DNA of 64,000 nucleotides. It comes from Flagellimonas_B algarum. GTDB taxonomy: Bacteria; Bacteroidota; Bacteroidia; Flavobacteriales; Flavobacteriaceae. The stretch spans positions 22,162 through 86,161 of the forward strand of contig NZ_JBEVTG010000004.1 of NCBI RefSeq assembly GCF_040513375.1, given 5' to 3'. The notes under the pieces are model-generated. The model searched no databases and was not told the DNA's origin. It saw nothing but the letters and a program-made list of their open reading frames with translations. Of this stretch, positions 27,019 to 36,322 are shown one piece after another (within the stretch, counting starts at the first letter, position 1; every line of letters starts with the position of its first letter). The position numbers and the translations under genes were made by a program.

Positions 27019-28520
27019 GGCTGTACCGGATTGCTCAACATGCTGTAGAATGCCTGAATACCATAGGCCAACTGTCCGATTTTCAGATTCTCGTTCGGGC
27101 TGTGCTGGTTGTTGTCCGGGTTGACCATGGTCACGATAAAGGCCGGTATGTCCAGTTCATTGATAAACGGGGCGATCGGTACGGTGCCACCCATAATGCG
27201 GATTTGTACGACATCCTCATTGAAAGTGGTCCCAAGGGTGTTCACTAAAAATTGTCCGAAAGGATGATCGAAATCGGTTCGGAAGGCATCGGTCACACTT
27301 CCTTCGGTAACGGTGATCAATCGATCGTGGGCCAAGCGTTCTTCTTTGGTCGGGGCGTGATCGAGAAGGTGAAAGCCTTGTTCGGTAATGTGGTTTTTCA
27401 CCAACTGTTTTAGTCGATTGCCATCGGTTTCGGGTACGAGTCGAAGATCTAGTTCGGCCGTGGCACTTTCAGGAACGATGGTACGGGCTTCGTTACCTAC
27501 CCATCCAGAACCGAGGCCTCGAATGTTCAAGCTTGGGTATTGCAAAGCCTCTTGATAAAACCCACCGACTTTTTCAGCGGTTTTGAATTGGAGTTTATCG
27601 GCGAAATCATCGGCATTTTCAGGAACACTGCGAAGTAAGGCCATGGCCTTTTCATCAATTGAGATGCCATCGTAATAGCCTGAAACCGTCACTTTGCCCT
27701 GACCATCCTTCATGGTGGCCAACAATTGCGCCAATTGAAATCCCGGATTCGGGGCATAGTTGCCATAGTGCCCACTGTGTTGGTGTTTGACCGGGCCATA
27801 GGTCGTCAAGGTCATGGTAGTGATGCCTCGACATCCGAATACCACCGTAGGTTTGCCCGTGCTGTGCATCGGTCCATCATTGATGAGTAAATAGTCGGCT
27901 TCCAATAATTCACGATAGACTTTTACTGCTTTCGGTAGTGGTTTGCTGCCACGTTCTTCTTCCCCATCCAAAATCACCTTGATGTTGAACGGAATGGTCT
28001 TGCCCTCTTTTTTGAGCAAGTCGATGGCGTTGAGGAACATGATGATCGGGCCTTTGTCATCGGCGGTCGAACGCCCGAAGAGGCGCCATTCGTAATCGAT
28101 ATCTTCATCCAAAGCACTGAAGTCTATGGTTTCAAACCCTTTCGGACCCTGTTTTTTCAAAACCGTGCGGTACGGACTCGGTTGATCCCATTTCGTAGCA
28201 TCTACCGATTGCCCGTCGAAATGCATATAGATCAAAATGGTGGGTTTGCCATCTTCCATGGGCATGGTGGCAAAGAACAAAGGATGGTTGTCGGTCTCCA
28301 ATTCCGTGGTGTTGAAGCCCCTTTCACTGAATTTTTTCTTGAGCCAAAACAGATTGTCGGATATGGCATCGGAATTTAGGGCATCGTTCGGAATGGCCAC
28401 GAAATCGCGAAGATCGGTGATGGCTTCGGCAACCTTTGATTTTAAGGCGATGCTATCGATACGTTGCGCCAAAACGGAACTGGTAGCCAAGAAAAAAACT
28501 ATAAAAAACCTGCGTTTCAT
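27015..28520 (-). CDS. M20 family metallopeptidase, secreted
   Basis: 501 residues with a signal peptide cleaved after SVLA (residue 18). The M20 di-zinc ligands are visible: His100 and Asp102 in YMHFDGQ, Asp154/155 in STADDKG, the Glu pair at 188-189 in DGEEERGS, and a late His in NQHSPNEN. The dimerisation domain contains GCRGITTM and the HQHSGHYG segment. It should be a periplasmic dipeptidase or aminoacylase. It stands alone, divergent from the histidine kinase gene. Confidence 0.9.
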   Translation of the reverse strand: MKRRFFIVFFLATSSVLAQRIDSIALKSKVAEAITDLRDFVAIPNDALNSDAISDNLFWLKKKFSERGFNTTELETDNHPLFFATMPMEDGKPTILIYMHFDGQSVDATKWDQPSPYRTVLKKQGPKGFETIDFSALDEDIDYEWRLFGRSTADDKGPIIMFLNAIDLLKKEGKTIPFNIKVILDGEEERGSKPLPKAVKVYRELLEADYLLINDGPMHSTGKPTVVFGCRGITTMTLTTYGPVKHQHSGHYGNYAPNPGFQLAQLLATMKDGQGKVTVSGYYDGISIDEKAMALLRSVPENADDFADKLQFKTAEKVGGFYQEALQYPSLNIRGLGSGWVGNEARTIVPESATAELDLRLVPETDGNRLKQLVKNHITEQGFHLLDHAPTKEERLAHDRLITVTEGSVTDAFRTDFDHPFGQFLVNTLGTTFNEDVVQIRIMGGTVPIAPFINELDIPAFIVTMVNPDNNQHSPNENLKIGQLAYGIQAFYSMLSNPVQP

Positions 28521-28587
28521 CTAATAATAATTCAAAAATGTAAGAAAATACATCGTTTATCGTTGTTGGTTTCACAAACCACCCATT

Positions 28588-29901
28588 TTGGATACGACGT
28601 TCAGTTCTCCGGTTAAAGATAAAAAAGTGCTTGTTGCCATACACCGCTCCAGCATAATTTTTCATGTTTTGATCCTCTTGGTGCTTGCAGGATTGGCAAC
28701 TAACTTTTTTACCGAATATGGTTTGGGAGGATTCAATAAATACGCCATTAAGCACTTTACGGTATTTTCCATTATTCTGGTTTCGGCCGTCGCTTGGAAA
28801 TTAAAGCTGATGGGCACCCATACGCTTTTCATCATCATGGTGTATATCAATATCGTTTCGTCAACGATTTATTTGCCATTTCGGATCGAGGACCCCCAAT
28901 TGAATTTCGAAGGTTACTTTTCACGGGTCGAGATGATCATTTTCGTTATGGGGTTGCTGTTGGCCGTATTTGAGCGACCATGGCACCAATTGGTGGTTAT
29001 CGGCTACAATACGGTGTTCATTATTGCCTGTGCCTTATTGTATCCTGAAATGGCCTTAGGCAAATACATTTTGGCCTTCATCTTGATTTCTTCGGTAGCA
29101 GGGATCAGTTATTTTATTTTCAATAAGGTCATCAAATTGCAAAACGATTTGACGGAACAACATCAATTGGTCAGTTTACAAAACGAGGAACTTGTTGAGT
29201 TGACGAATTTCAGAAAGGATATCATGAAGATCATTGCCCATGATCTAAAGACCCCGATACATCAAATCTCCATGCTGACGACGGTGATCAGAAACTCAAA
29301 ATCGAGCGAAGACCGAAACACCTATCTAGAACTGCTACAACAGTCCATTGACAAGACTTACGGGATGTTGGACAATCTGTTGAATTGGTCGATGCAGAAC
29401 GATGATGCCTTGAAATCCTATATGGATGTCAATGTCCATGAATTGGTTGAGGGTATCCGAGCACAGTACGAACAGAATCTTTCAGGTAAAAACCTGAAAT
29501 TGGTCAATGAGGTCGCGACGGATTTTAACCTGTTTTATTCCAAAGAAGTCTTTCAGACGGTCATCCGTAACCTTTTGACCAACGCCATCAAGTTTTCACC
29601 TCCGGATCGTGAAATCCTTATCGATAATTTCGAAGATGAAAACCAATTCAATTTGCGCGTCCACAATGCAGCGGTCGATATCGATGAATCCAAGTTTTCC
29701 AAGATAAACTCCGGACAGATGGTCACTAGTTCTCCGGGTACGCGAAAGGAGAGCGGTTCTGGCAAAGGCCTTTTTATTTGCAAAAGGATGTTGAAAAACA
29801 ACAACGCCAGTCTGCGCTTATCAAAGACGAGTAAAGGGGTCATGGCCGAGATCCGAATATTCAAATCGGTCTCGATCAATCGCCCGGTCGCTTTGTCTTA
29901 G
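28588..29901 (+). CDS. Membrane sensor histidine kinase with degenerate ATP site
   Basis: 437 residues from a TTG start at 28588; no in-frame ATG exists before the first membrane segment. Five or six transmembrane segments fill residues 20-178, then a short coiled region and the HisKA box IIAHDLKTPIHQ with His218. The N box LLTNAIKFS is normal. The G1 box is not: where DxGxG is expected the sequence is VHNAAVDID, lacking the Asp and both Gly; G2 is GSGKGLFICK. It may be a weak or regulatory kinase. No receiver is adjacent. The stop overlaps that of trpA (TTAG). Confidence 0.83.
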   Translation: MDTTFSSPVKDKKVLVAIHRSSIIFHVLILLVLAGLATNFFTEYGLGGFNKYAIKHFTVFSIILVSAVAWKLKLMGTHTLFIIMVYINIVSSTIYLPFRIEDPQLNFEGYFSRVEMIIFVMGLLLAVFERPWHQLVVIGYNTVFIIACALLYPEMALGKYILAFILISSVAGISYFIFNKVIKLQNDLTEQHQLVSLQNEELVELTNFRKDIMKIIAHDLKTPIHQISMLTTVIRNSKSSEDRNTYLELLQQSIDKTYGMLDNLLNWSMQNDDALKSYMDVNVHELVEGIRAQYEQNLSGKNLKLVNEVATDFNLFYSKEVFQTVIRNLLTNAIKFSPPDREILIDNFEDENQFNLRVHNAAVDIDESKFSKINSGQMVTSSPGTRKESGSGKGLFICKRMLKNNNASLRLSKTSKGVMAEIRIFKSVSINRPVALS

Positions 29902-30662
29902 TCGCGTATCGCGCTTATGAAATCCGCGATTTTCGCTGTTCCTTCGGTACGAAGGTGTTTGATAAAGGCCGAGCCGATAATGGCCCCTTTGGCCTGTTGG
30001 GTCGCCGCTTGATATGTCTCGGCATTGCTAATACCGAAACCTACTATCTGGGGGTGTTGTAGCCCCATTGCCGCGATCCGTTCGAAATAGGCTTCCTGTT
30101 CAGATCCGAATCCTGATTTTGCCCCTGTGGTACTGGCCGAACTCACCATATAAATGAACCCTTTCGAAGCGGCATCGATCTGGGCGATTCGTTCATCGCT
30201 GGTTTGCGGTGTGATCAAAAAGACATTGATCAATCCGTATTTTTCAAACAGTGCCCGGTATTCTTCTTGGTACACGTCCAAAGGCAGGTCGGGCATGATA
30301 AGCCCGTCGATACCGATTTCTTGACAGCGATTGCAAAATGCCTCAACACCGTATTGCAACAAGGGGTTGAAATAGCCCATAACGATCAAGGGGATCGAAA
30401 CGGTCTTGCGAATGTCTTTCAGTTGTTCGAACAGCAATTCGGTATGCATGCCATTGCGAAGGGCATCGGTCGAACTTTCCTGAATGGTAGGGCCGTCGGC
30501 CAAGGGGTCGCTGAACGGCAGCCCGATCTCGATCATATCGACACCGGCGCGTTCCAAGGATTCAATGATCCCGACCGTATCGGAGCGTTGCGGAAACCCA
30601 GCCGTGAAATAGATGGACAATAACTTGTGATCTTTCTGAAGTGCGGAATTGATGCGGTTCAT
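29898..30662 (-). CDS. trpA: Tryptophan synthase alpha chain
   Basis: 254 residues. The catalytic Glu lies in DMIEIGLPFSDPLADGPTIQ and the partner Asp in LIMPDLPLD; GFGISNAET and IGSAFIKHL form the phosphate site. It cleaves indole-3-glycerol phosphate and passes indole to TrpB. Last gene of trpEGDCFBA, with a 4-base ATGA overlap to trpB, and its stop overlaps that of the convergent histidine kinase gene. Confidence 0.97.
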   Translation of the reverse strand: MNRINSALQKDHKLLSIYFTAGFPQRSDTVGIIESLERAGVDMIEIGLPFSDPLADGPTIQESSTDALRNGMHTELLFEQLKDIRKTVSIPLIVMGYFNPLLQYGVEAFCNRCQEIGIDGLIMPDLPLDVYQEEYRALFEKYGLINVFLITPQTSDERIAQIDAASKGFIYMVSSASTTGAKSGFGSEQEAYFERIAAMGLQHPQIVGFGISNAETYQAATQQAKGAIIGSAFIKHLRTEGTAKIADFISAIRD

Positions 30663-31840
30663 AGTTTAAAATAATCTATATAGGTCTGCAGGTCTTTATC
30701 GCCCCGCCCTGACAAGTTGATGACCACGATATCACTGGCCTTGAATTGTTTGTAATTGAAAATCGCGAACGCATGGCTGGTTTCGATGGCGGGTATGATG
30801 CCTTCCAATTGGGAAACTTCCAACCCGGCCGTCATGGCCTCGTCATCGGTAATCGATACGAATTCACCTCTACCACTTCGGTACAAATGGGCATGCATCG
30901 GTCCGACCCCAGGATAATCCAATCCTGCCGAAATCGAATAAGGTTCGGTAATTTGGCCGTCAGGCGTCTGCATGAGCAGGGTCTTGCTGCCATGTATGAT
31001 GCCGACCTTTCCTAAGGCCGATGTCGCGGCACTTTCGCCCGAATCAATACCCTTACCGGCCGCCTCGACCGCGATGATGCCTACCGCTTCCTCGTCGAGA
31101 TAATGGTAATAGGCCCCTGCGGCGTTGCTGCCACCACCCACACAGGCGACCACGTAATCAGGACGTTCACGTCCCTCTTTTTCGAGCAATTGCCATTTGA
31201 TCTCTGCGGAGATCACCGATTGAAAACGGGCTACCATGTCCGGATACGGATGGGGCCCCACCACGGAACCGATAATGTAGTGGGTATCGACCGGATTGTT
31301 GATCCAATCGCGGATCGCTTCGTTGGTCGCATCTTTCAGGGTACGGCTGCCCGATTTGGCCGGGCGAACCTCGGCCCCCAACATCTTCATGCGGGCCACG
31401 TTCGGGGCCTGGCGGGCAATATCGATCTCGCCCATATAGACCACGCATTGCATGCCCATCAAGGCGCAGACCGTTGCCGTGGCTACCCCATGCTGGCCAG
31501 CCCCGGTTTCGGCGATGATACGCGATTTTCCCAATTTCTTCGCCATCAGGATTTGCCCAATGGTGTTGTTGACCTTATGGGCCCCGGTATGGCAAAGATC
31601 CTCGCGTTTCAAATAGACCTTGCAACCGTATTTTTTAGAAAGGCGATCGGCAAAGTACAATGGGGTCGGGCGACCGACATAGTCTTTTAAAAGTTGGTCG
31701 AACTCTTCTTGGAATTCGGCAGACTCCATGATCCGAACGTAGTTCATTCGTAACTCTTCGCAATTCGGATAGAGCATTTCAGGGATAAAGGCCCCGCCGA
31801 ACTCGCCGTAGTACCCTTTTTCGTTAGCGTGATAACTCAT
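30659..31840 (-). CDS. trpB: Tryptophan synthase beta chain
   Basis: 393 residues from the ATG at 31840; a TTG two codons upstream is less likely. The PLP lysine is Lys89 in HTGAHKVN, and the phosphate loop is GGGSNAAG; EYGEFGG-type N-terminus reads YYGEFGGAFIPE. It condenses indole with serine. The gene overlaps the end of trpF by 17 bases and trpA by 4. Confidence 0.97.
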   Translation of the reverse strand: MSYHANEKGYYGEFGGAFIPEMLYPNCEELRMNYVRIMESAEFQEEFDQLLKDYVGRPTPLYFADRLSKKYGCKVYLKREDLCHTGAHKVNNTIGQILMAKKLGKSRIIAETGAGQHGVATATVCALMGMQCVVYMGEIDIARQAPNVARMKMLGAEVRPAKSGSRTLKDATNEAIRDWINNPVDTHYIIGSVVGPHPYPDMVARFQSVISAEIKWQLLEKEGRERPDYVVACVGGGSNAAGAYYHYLDEEAVGIIAVEAAGKGIDSGESAATSALGKVGIIHGSKTLLMQTPDGQITEPYSISAGLDYPGVGPMHAHLYRSGRGEFVSITDDEAMTAGLEVSQLEGIIPAIETSHAFAIFNYKQFKASDIVVINLSGRGDKDLQTYIDYFKL

Positions 31841-32450
31841 TTTCAAGCAATTTTTTAAAATCGTTCAGTTTTTCGGTATCCTTGAGACCCGGTTCGGTTT
31901 CGAACCGGCTATTGACGTCAATGGCATGGCAATATCGGGCTGCATCCGAAGCGAGAAAACCCTTGAGGGCTTCCCCTTCTTCCAATCCGATACCACCACT
32001 TAAGAAATAGGGCTTGGTCGATGGATAGTCGTTCAAGACCTTCCAATCGAAACGATACCCATTGCCCCCCGGTAACCTTCCTTTGGTGTCGAAGAGGTAA
32101 TAATCGCATACCCCTTCATACGGGCCGAGCGTATCGAAATCGAAATCATCCTTGATCGAAAAGACCTTGATGACCTTAACTCCTGATTTCCGTACCTCCC
32201 GACAATAATCGACAGTTTCCGATCCGTGCAATTGCACCCCGTACAGGCCCATATCCGTTATGGTCCGTTGTACTTGCGCGATCGGTGCGTCAACGAAAAC
32301 CCCGATTTTTTTGATCGAATCGGGCAACTGGGGCATGCTGCGGTCGAAAAAGCGCGACGAAGGCTCCCAAAAGATGAACCCTAGGTAGTCGGGTCGCAAT
32401 TCGGCAACCGCCTCGCTATTGTATTTCATACCACAGACCTTCAGTTTCAT
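31824..32450 (-). CDS. trpF: Phosphoribosylanthranilate isomerase
   Basis: 208 residues of the TIM-barrel TrpF. KVCGMKYNSEA carries the catalytic Cys, DTKGRLPGGNG and FLSGGIGLEE form the substrate and phosphate sites, and AIDVNSRFETEPGLKD is the C-terminal signature containing the usual SxxExxPGxKD pattern. It is separate from trpC here. It overlaps trpC by 4 bases and trpB by 17. Confidence 0.96.
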   Translation of the reverse strand: MKLKVCGMKYNSEAVAELRPDYLGFIFWEPSSRFFDRSMPQLPDSIKKIGVFVDAPIAQVQRTITDMGLYGVQLHGSETVDYCREVRKSGVKVIKVFSIKDDFDFDTLGPYEGVCDYYLFDTKGRLPGGNGYRFDWKVLNDYPSTKPYFLSGGIGLEEGEALKGFLASDAARYCHAIDVNSRFETEPGLKDTEKLNDFKKLLENELSR

Positions 32451-33235
32451 GCGTCTAGCTTTTTGATGAATTCCCTTGCCGCGGCTCCGGGGTCTTCGGT
32501 CTTCATAAAGTGTTCGCCCACCAAGAACCCTTGGTAGCCATAAGGTTTTAATTGCTGTATGGCCGAAATGGAACTGATGCCACTTTCGGAAACTTTGACG
32601 AAGTCGGCCGGAATCTTTTCGGAAAGGGCCATACTGGTCTCCAGGGACACCTCGAAGGTTTTCAAGTCGCGGTTGTTCACCCCCAGCATATTCAGACTGG
32701 GCATCAAGGCTTTCTGCAATTCGGTTTCATTGTGCACCTCAAGCAAGACTTCCAAGCCGAGGCTTTGGGCCAATTCGGATAGGGTCTTGATCTCTTGCCG
32801 TGTCAATACCGCCGCGATCAATAGGATCACATCGGCACCATGGGCTTTGGCTTCGAATACCTGGTAGGTGTCTATCATGAACTCTTTTCGCAACAACGGC
32901 AATTGGGCCGAGGCCCTTGCCAAAACCAAGTCTTCTAAGGATCCCCCGAAATATTTGATATCGGTAAGCACGCTCATACCACAGGCCCCTGCTTGCTGAT
33001 ACCCTCGGGCGACTAGGCCCACATTGGTATCTTGGTTGATCGTTTGCTTGGATGGGGAACGGCGCTTGTGTTCTGCGATGATGCCCGTTGATGATTCACG
33101 AAGGGCTGCGGAAAGCGAAGGTCCTTCGCGTTCGAATAGTGGGGAAGCCTCGAACTGTGTTTGGGGTATCAAACGTTTCTTTAAAGCGACTTCCTTCCGC
33201 TTATCGGCTATGATATGATCTAAGATGTTCTTCAT
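32447..33235 (-). CDS. trpC: Indole-3-glycerol phosphate synthase
   Basis: 262 residues. The signature IIAEHKRRSPSK contains the catalytic Lys, with LRKEFMID, GVNNRDLKTF and SESGIS following in the usual order. It closes the indole ring from CdRP. Not fused to trpF. It overlaps trpD and trpF by 4 bases each, typical ATGA coupling. Confidence 0.97.
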   Translation of the reverse strand: MKNILDHIIADKRKEVALKKRLIPQTQFEASPLFEREGPSLSAALRESSTGIIAEHKRRSPSKQTINQDTNVGLVARGYQQAGACGMSVLTDIKYFGGSLEDLVLARASAQLPLLRKEFMIDTYQVFEAKAHGADVILLIAAVLTRQEIKTLSELAQSLGLEVLLEVHNETELQKALMPSLNMLGVNNRDLKTFEVSLETSMALSEKIPADFVKVSESGISSISAIQQLKPYGYQGFLVGEHFMKTEDPGAAAREFIKKLDA

Positions 33236-34224
33236 GCGCTGAGCTCCTGGAGTTTTTTCAATGCGGCCAAACCTTTTCCTCCCTGTAAGGATTCCATGGC
33301 CTTTTCAAAACCGGTCTTTACCGTAACCTTCTGGGCCGTGGCAATGGCGACCCCTGCATTGGCACAGACCACGTGGTTTTGTGCCTCGCTGCCTTTGCCT
33401 TGTAGGATATCCATAAAGATCCGGGCCGAATCACTCACGTCATCACCCCCGACGATGGCTTCGGCCTTGACGGCATCGACACCGAAATCGGAAGGCGAAA
33501 GCATGCCCTCCGACCCGTTTGAAATGGTCTTTGTGGCCCCGGTCAGACTGATTTCGTCATACCCGTCCAAAGCATGGAGCACCGTGAAATTTTTGTCGGT
33601 ATTCTGATAGAGATAGCCGTACATTCTGGCCAGTTCCAAATTAAAGACCCCGACCATTTGGTTTTTCGGAAATGCAGGGTTTACCATGGGGCCCAACATA
33701 TTGAAGAAGGTCTTCACCGCCAACTCCCTTCGGATCGGGGCGACGTTTTTCATGGCCGGATGGAACAAGGGTGCGTGCAGCACACAAATGCCCGCTTCCG
33801 CAATGGACTTTTCGAGGAAGTCGGCCTCATTGCTGAACCGGATGCCCAAAAACTCCATGACATTGCTGCTGCCGCATTTTGACGAAACCCCGTAGTTGCC
33901 GTGCTTGGTGACCTTTACACCGGCTCCCGCCGTTACGAAAGAGGCCAGGGTCGAGATGTTGAAGGTGTCTTTGCCATCACCCCCTGTACCGCAAAGGTCG
34001 ATGGGATCATAGGCGCTGAGGTCGACCGCTAGACAAAGCTCCAACAGGGCGTCACGAAAGCCTTCCAACTCGTCAATGGTGATGCTCCGCATCATGTAAA
34101 CGGTCAGAAAGGCGGCAATTTGACTGGTATTGTATTCGCCTTTGGCGATGTTCACCAATATTTGCTTGGCGTCTTCTTTGGCCAAGATCTCATGATTGAT
34201 CAGTTTGTTCAAGGTCTCTTTCAT
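33232..34224 (-). CDS. trpD: Anthranilate phosphoribosyltransferase
   Basis: 330 residues. The PRPP loop is DLCGTGGDGKDTFNIST, followed by KHGNYGVSSKCGSSNVME and GPMVNP. It transfers phosphoribose to anthranilate. It overlaps trpG by 4 bases and trpC by 4 bases; it is not fused to the glutamine amidotransferase as in some proteobacteria. Confidence 0.97.
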   Translation of the reverse strand: MKETLNKLINHEILAKEDAKQILVNIAKGEYNTSQIAAFLTVYMMRSITIDELEGFRDALLELCLAVDLSAYDPIDLCGTGGDGKDTFNISTLASFVTAGAGVKVTKHGNYGVSSKCGSSNVMEFLGIRFSNEADFLEKSIAEAGICVLHAPLFHPAMKNVAPIRRELAVKTFFNMLGPMVNPAFPKNQMVGVFNLELARMYGYLYQNTDKNFTVLHALDGYDEISLTGATKTISNGSEGMLSPSDFGVDAVKAEAIVGGDDVSDSARIFMDILQGKGSEAQNHVVCANAGVAIATAQKVTVKTGFEKAMESLQGGKGLAALKKLQELSA

Positions 34225-34787
34225 CGTTCCAACCAGTTTTTTAAGATTTGTTTGCCGTGTGGGGTCAAGACCGACTCGGGGTGGAATTGGACCGCCCTGA
34301 TATCGTATTCGGCATGGCGTAATGACATGATCTTTCCGTTTTCATCGGTCGATGTTGCCACAAGGGCATCCGGAAGATGCGTATCGACTACCCAAGAGTG
34401 GTAGCGACCTACTTCAATCTCTTCGGGTAAACCTTTGAAAATCGGATCTTGCTCGGTTATCGTTATCGTAGTGGCCACCCCGTGGTAGACCTGGTCCAAA
34501 TTGACCAAGCTGCCCCCATAGACCTCCGCGATGGCCTGTTGGCCCAAACAGACCCCGAAGATGCGTTTGCTTGGTCCGTATTTGGCGATAATGGGCTTGA
34601 GCAAACCGGCTTCGTCCGGAATTCCGGGTCCGGGTGAGAGCACGATTTCATCAAAGGCATCCACTTCATCGAGGTTCAATTCATCGTTGCGTTTGACCAC
34701 CACTTCACAGTCCAAATCCTCAAGATAGTGCACCAGATTATAGGTGAAACTATCGTAGTTGTCGATCATCAGTATCCGTCTTCCCAT
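34221..34787 (-). CDS. trpG: Anthranilate synthase component II (glutamine amidotransferase)
   Basis: 188 residues from the ATG at 34787 (MGRRILMIDNYDSFTYN), one base after the trpE stop; an open extension to 34811 lies inside trpE. Class I amidotransferase triad: Cys80 in GVCLGQQ, and the His and Glu of QFHPES near 170. It releases ammonia from glutamine for TrpE. Overlap with trpD is 4 bases. Such subunits can also serve PabB, but no pabB is present here. Confidence 0.95.
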   Translation of the reverse strand: MGRRILMIDNYDSFTYNLVHYLEDLDCEVVVKRNDELNLDEVDAFDEIVLSPGPGIPDEAGLLKPIIAKYGPSKRIFGVCLGQQAIAEVYGGSLVNLDQVYHGVATTITITEQDPIFKGLPEEIEVGRYHSWVVDTHLPDALVATSTDENGKIMSLRHAEYDIRAVQFHPESVLTPHGKQILKNWLER

Positions 34788-34788
34788 T

Positions 34789-36186
34789 TTAGATCTTTTC
34801 CGCGATTTCAAGGGCCTTGTTCAAGGCACCGAGTTTGTTATAGGTCTCTTGTAATTCCGTTTCGGGATCGGAGGCCGCTACCAAGCCCGCACCTGCCTGA
34901 AAATGGAGCTGGTGGTTTTTGCTCAAGAAGGTCCGGATCATAATGGCGTGGTTGAAATTGCCTTTAAAGTCCATAAACCCGATGGCGCCCCCATAATAGG
35001 CCCGACTGGTTTTTTCATATTGTTCGATCAATTGCATGGCCCGATGTTTGGGCGCTCCGCTCAGCGTGCCTGCGGGAAAAGTGTCGGCGACGATCTTCAG
35101 GGTCGAAATGGAATCCTTTTTTTGACCGGTCACTTTGGAGACCAGGTGGATGACATGTGAGAAATACTGAACCTCACGATAGGTTTCGACATCGACCAGA
35201 TTGCCATTGCGGCTGAGGTCGTTTCGGGCCAGGTCGACCAACATCACATGTTCGCTGTTCTCCTTCTCATCGGCAGCGAGTTTTTTGGCCAAAGCGGCAT
35301 CTTGTTCGTCATTGCCGGTGCGTTTATAGGTGCCTGCGATGGGGTGGATCTCGGCCTTTCCGTCTTTCACGATAAGCTGTGCTTCGGGCGAACTTCCGAA
35401 TATCTTGAAATCGCCATAATCGAAATAAAAGAGGTAGGGCGAGGGGTTGATCGATCGCAGTGCTCGATAGACATTGAATTCATCCCCTTTGAAACCTTGT
35501 GAAAACCGTCGTGAAAGCACCAATTGGAAGACATCACCACGTTGGCAATGCTTTTTCGCAAAGGCCACATGCTCGCGGTATTCGGCATCTTCGAGATTCG
35601 ACTCCGCCTCACCGTCTTTACTGAACCCATAGGTGGCGAAACTGCGTACTTTGAGTAGTTGCTCCAATTCGGCGGTATTGTCGTCCGAATCATAACAATG
35701 GGCGAAGAGGTAGGCCTCGTTCTTAAAATGGTTGATGGCGATGACGTTCTGATAGACTGCATAAAAGATATCGGGGATATCGATAGAATCCGGCTTTTTG
35801 GTAAGGGTCACCGATTCGAAATAGCGAACGGCATCATAGGCGATATAGCCGAACAGGCCGTTGGTAATGAACTTGAAGTCGTGTTGGTCGATTTCGAAAC
35901 GCTTCGAAAAACCATCGATGAGGGCGGTCACATCGCTTTTGTCGTCCAAGGCCACCGTTTCGATCGATCCGTCAGGAAACCGTTGCTCCATGCGTTCATC
36001 GGCCACCTTTAAAGAAGCGATCGGGTTGCAACAGATATATGAAAAACTGTTGTCATTGGCATGGTAATCACTACTCTCCAACAGAATGCTGTTCGGGAAT
36101 CTATCGCGTACCTTCAGGTACACACTGACCGGTGTGATCGTATCGGCGAGGATCTGTTTGTGATGGGTCTTTAATTTGAAATTCAT
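34789..36186 (-). CDS. trpE: Anthranilate synthase component I
   Basis: 465 residues. The feedback-inhibition motif LLES is at 35-38 and the chorismate-binding domain carries IFGSSPEA, HPIAGTYKR, GTLSGAPKHRAMQLI and YYGGAIGF. It makes anthranilate from chorismate with TrpG. First structural gene of the operon; the 78 bases between the leader peptide stop and the trpE ATG hold the attenuator hairpin, so expression should respond both to Trp (through LLES) and to charged tRNA-Trp (through the leader). Confidence 0.97.
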   Translation of the reverse strand: MNFKLKTHHKQILADTITPVSVYLKVRDRFPNSILLESSDYHANDNSFSYICCNPIASLKVADERMEQRFPDGSIETVALDDKSDVTALIDGFSKRFEIDQHDFKFITNGLFGYIAYDAVRYFESVTLTKKPDSIDIPDIFYAVYQNVIAINHFKNEAYLFAHCYDSDDNTAELEQLLKVRSFATYGFSKDGEAESNLEDAEYREHVAFAKKHCQRGDVFQLVLSRRFSQGFKGDEFNVYRALRSINPSPYLFYFDYGDFKIFGSSPEAQLIVKDGKAEIHPIAGTYKRTGNDEQDAALAKKLAADEKENSEHVMLVDLARNDLSRNGNLVDVETYREVQYFSHVIHLVSKVTGQKKDSISTLKIVADTFPAGTLSGAPKHRAMQLIEQYEKTSRAYYGGAIGFMDFKGNFNHAIMIRTFLSKNHQLHFQAGAGLVAASDPETELQETYNKLGALNKALEIAEKI

Positions 36187-36198
36187 GTTCGACTTTAT

Positions 36199-36233
36199 TC
36201 AAAAAATTAAGGCTTGTCGTGATGACAAGCCTT
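36199..36233 (-). terminator. trp operon attenuator hairpin
   Basis: On the minus strand a perfect 10-bp stem AAGGCTTGTC / GACAAGCCTT with a 5-base loop (36209-36233) is followed by TTAATTTTTTG, an intrinsic terminator, 12 bases before the trpE start. It begins 30 bases after the stop of the leader peptide. A terminator between a promoter and trpE, behind a Trp-rich leader peptide, is the layout of ribosome-mediated attenuation. A clear antiterminator was not found. Confidence 0.85.
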
Positions 36234-36263
36234 TAATATTATTATTTGGATAGCAGGACTAGC

Positions 36264-36317
36264 TCACGAAATCTGACGTAAGTTCTTCCACCACCAAGAT
36301 GTATTGCGTTGTTGCAT
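36264..36317 (-). CDS. trpL: trp operon leader peptide
   Basis: A 17-residue frame MQQRNTSWWWKNLRQIS with three consecutive TGG codons (codons 8-10, 36288-36296) and a TGA stop. It sits directly after a promoter (TATATTTG ends 5 bases before the ATG, so the message would be nearly leaderless) and before a terminator hairpin ahead of trpE. Trp is rare, so three in a row in such a short frame at this position is strong evidence for a leader peptide sensing charged tRNA-Trp. No Shine-Dalgarno is present, as is usual for the phylum. Confidence 0.88.
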   Translation of the reverse strand: MQQRNTSWWWKNLRQIS

Positions 36318-36322
36318 AGGGT

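Noticed and set aside
31103..31690. 195-codon plus-strand open frame antisense to trpB
   Set aside because: Covers the conserved trpB core; His/Gly/Arg-rich translation with no recognisable domain.
36264..36269. TCGTGA at the leader peptide stop as the trp antiterminator arm
   Set aside because: Pairs only with the terminator loop and two bases of the 3' arm over six positions; too weak to call as the antiterminator.
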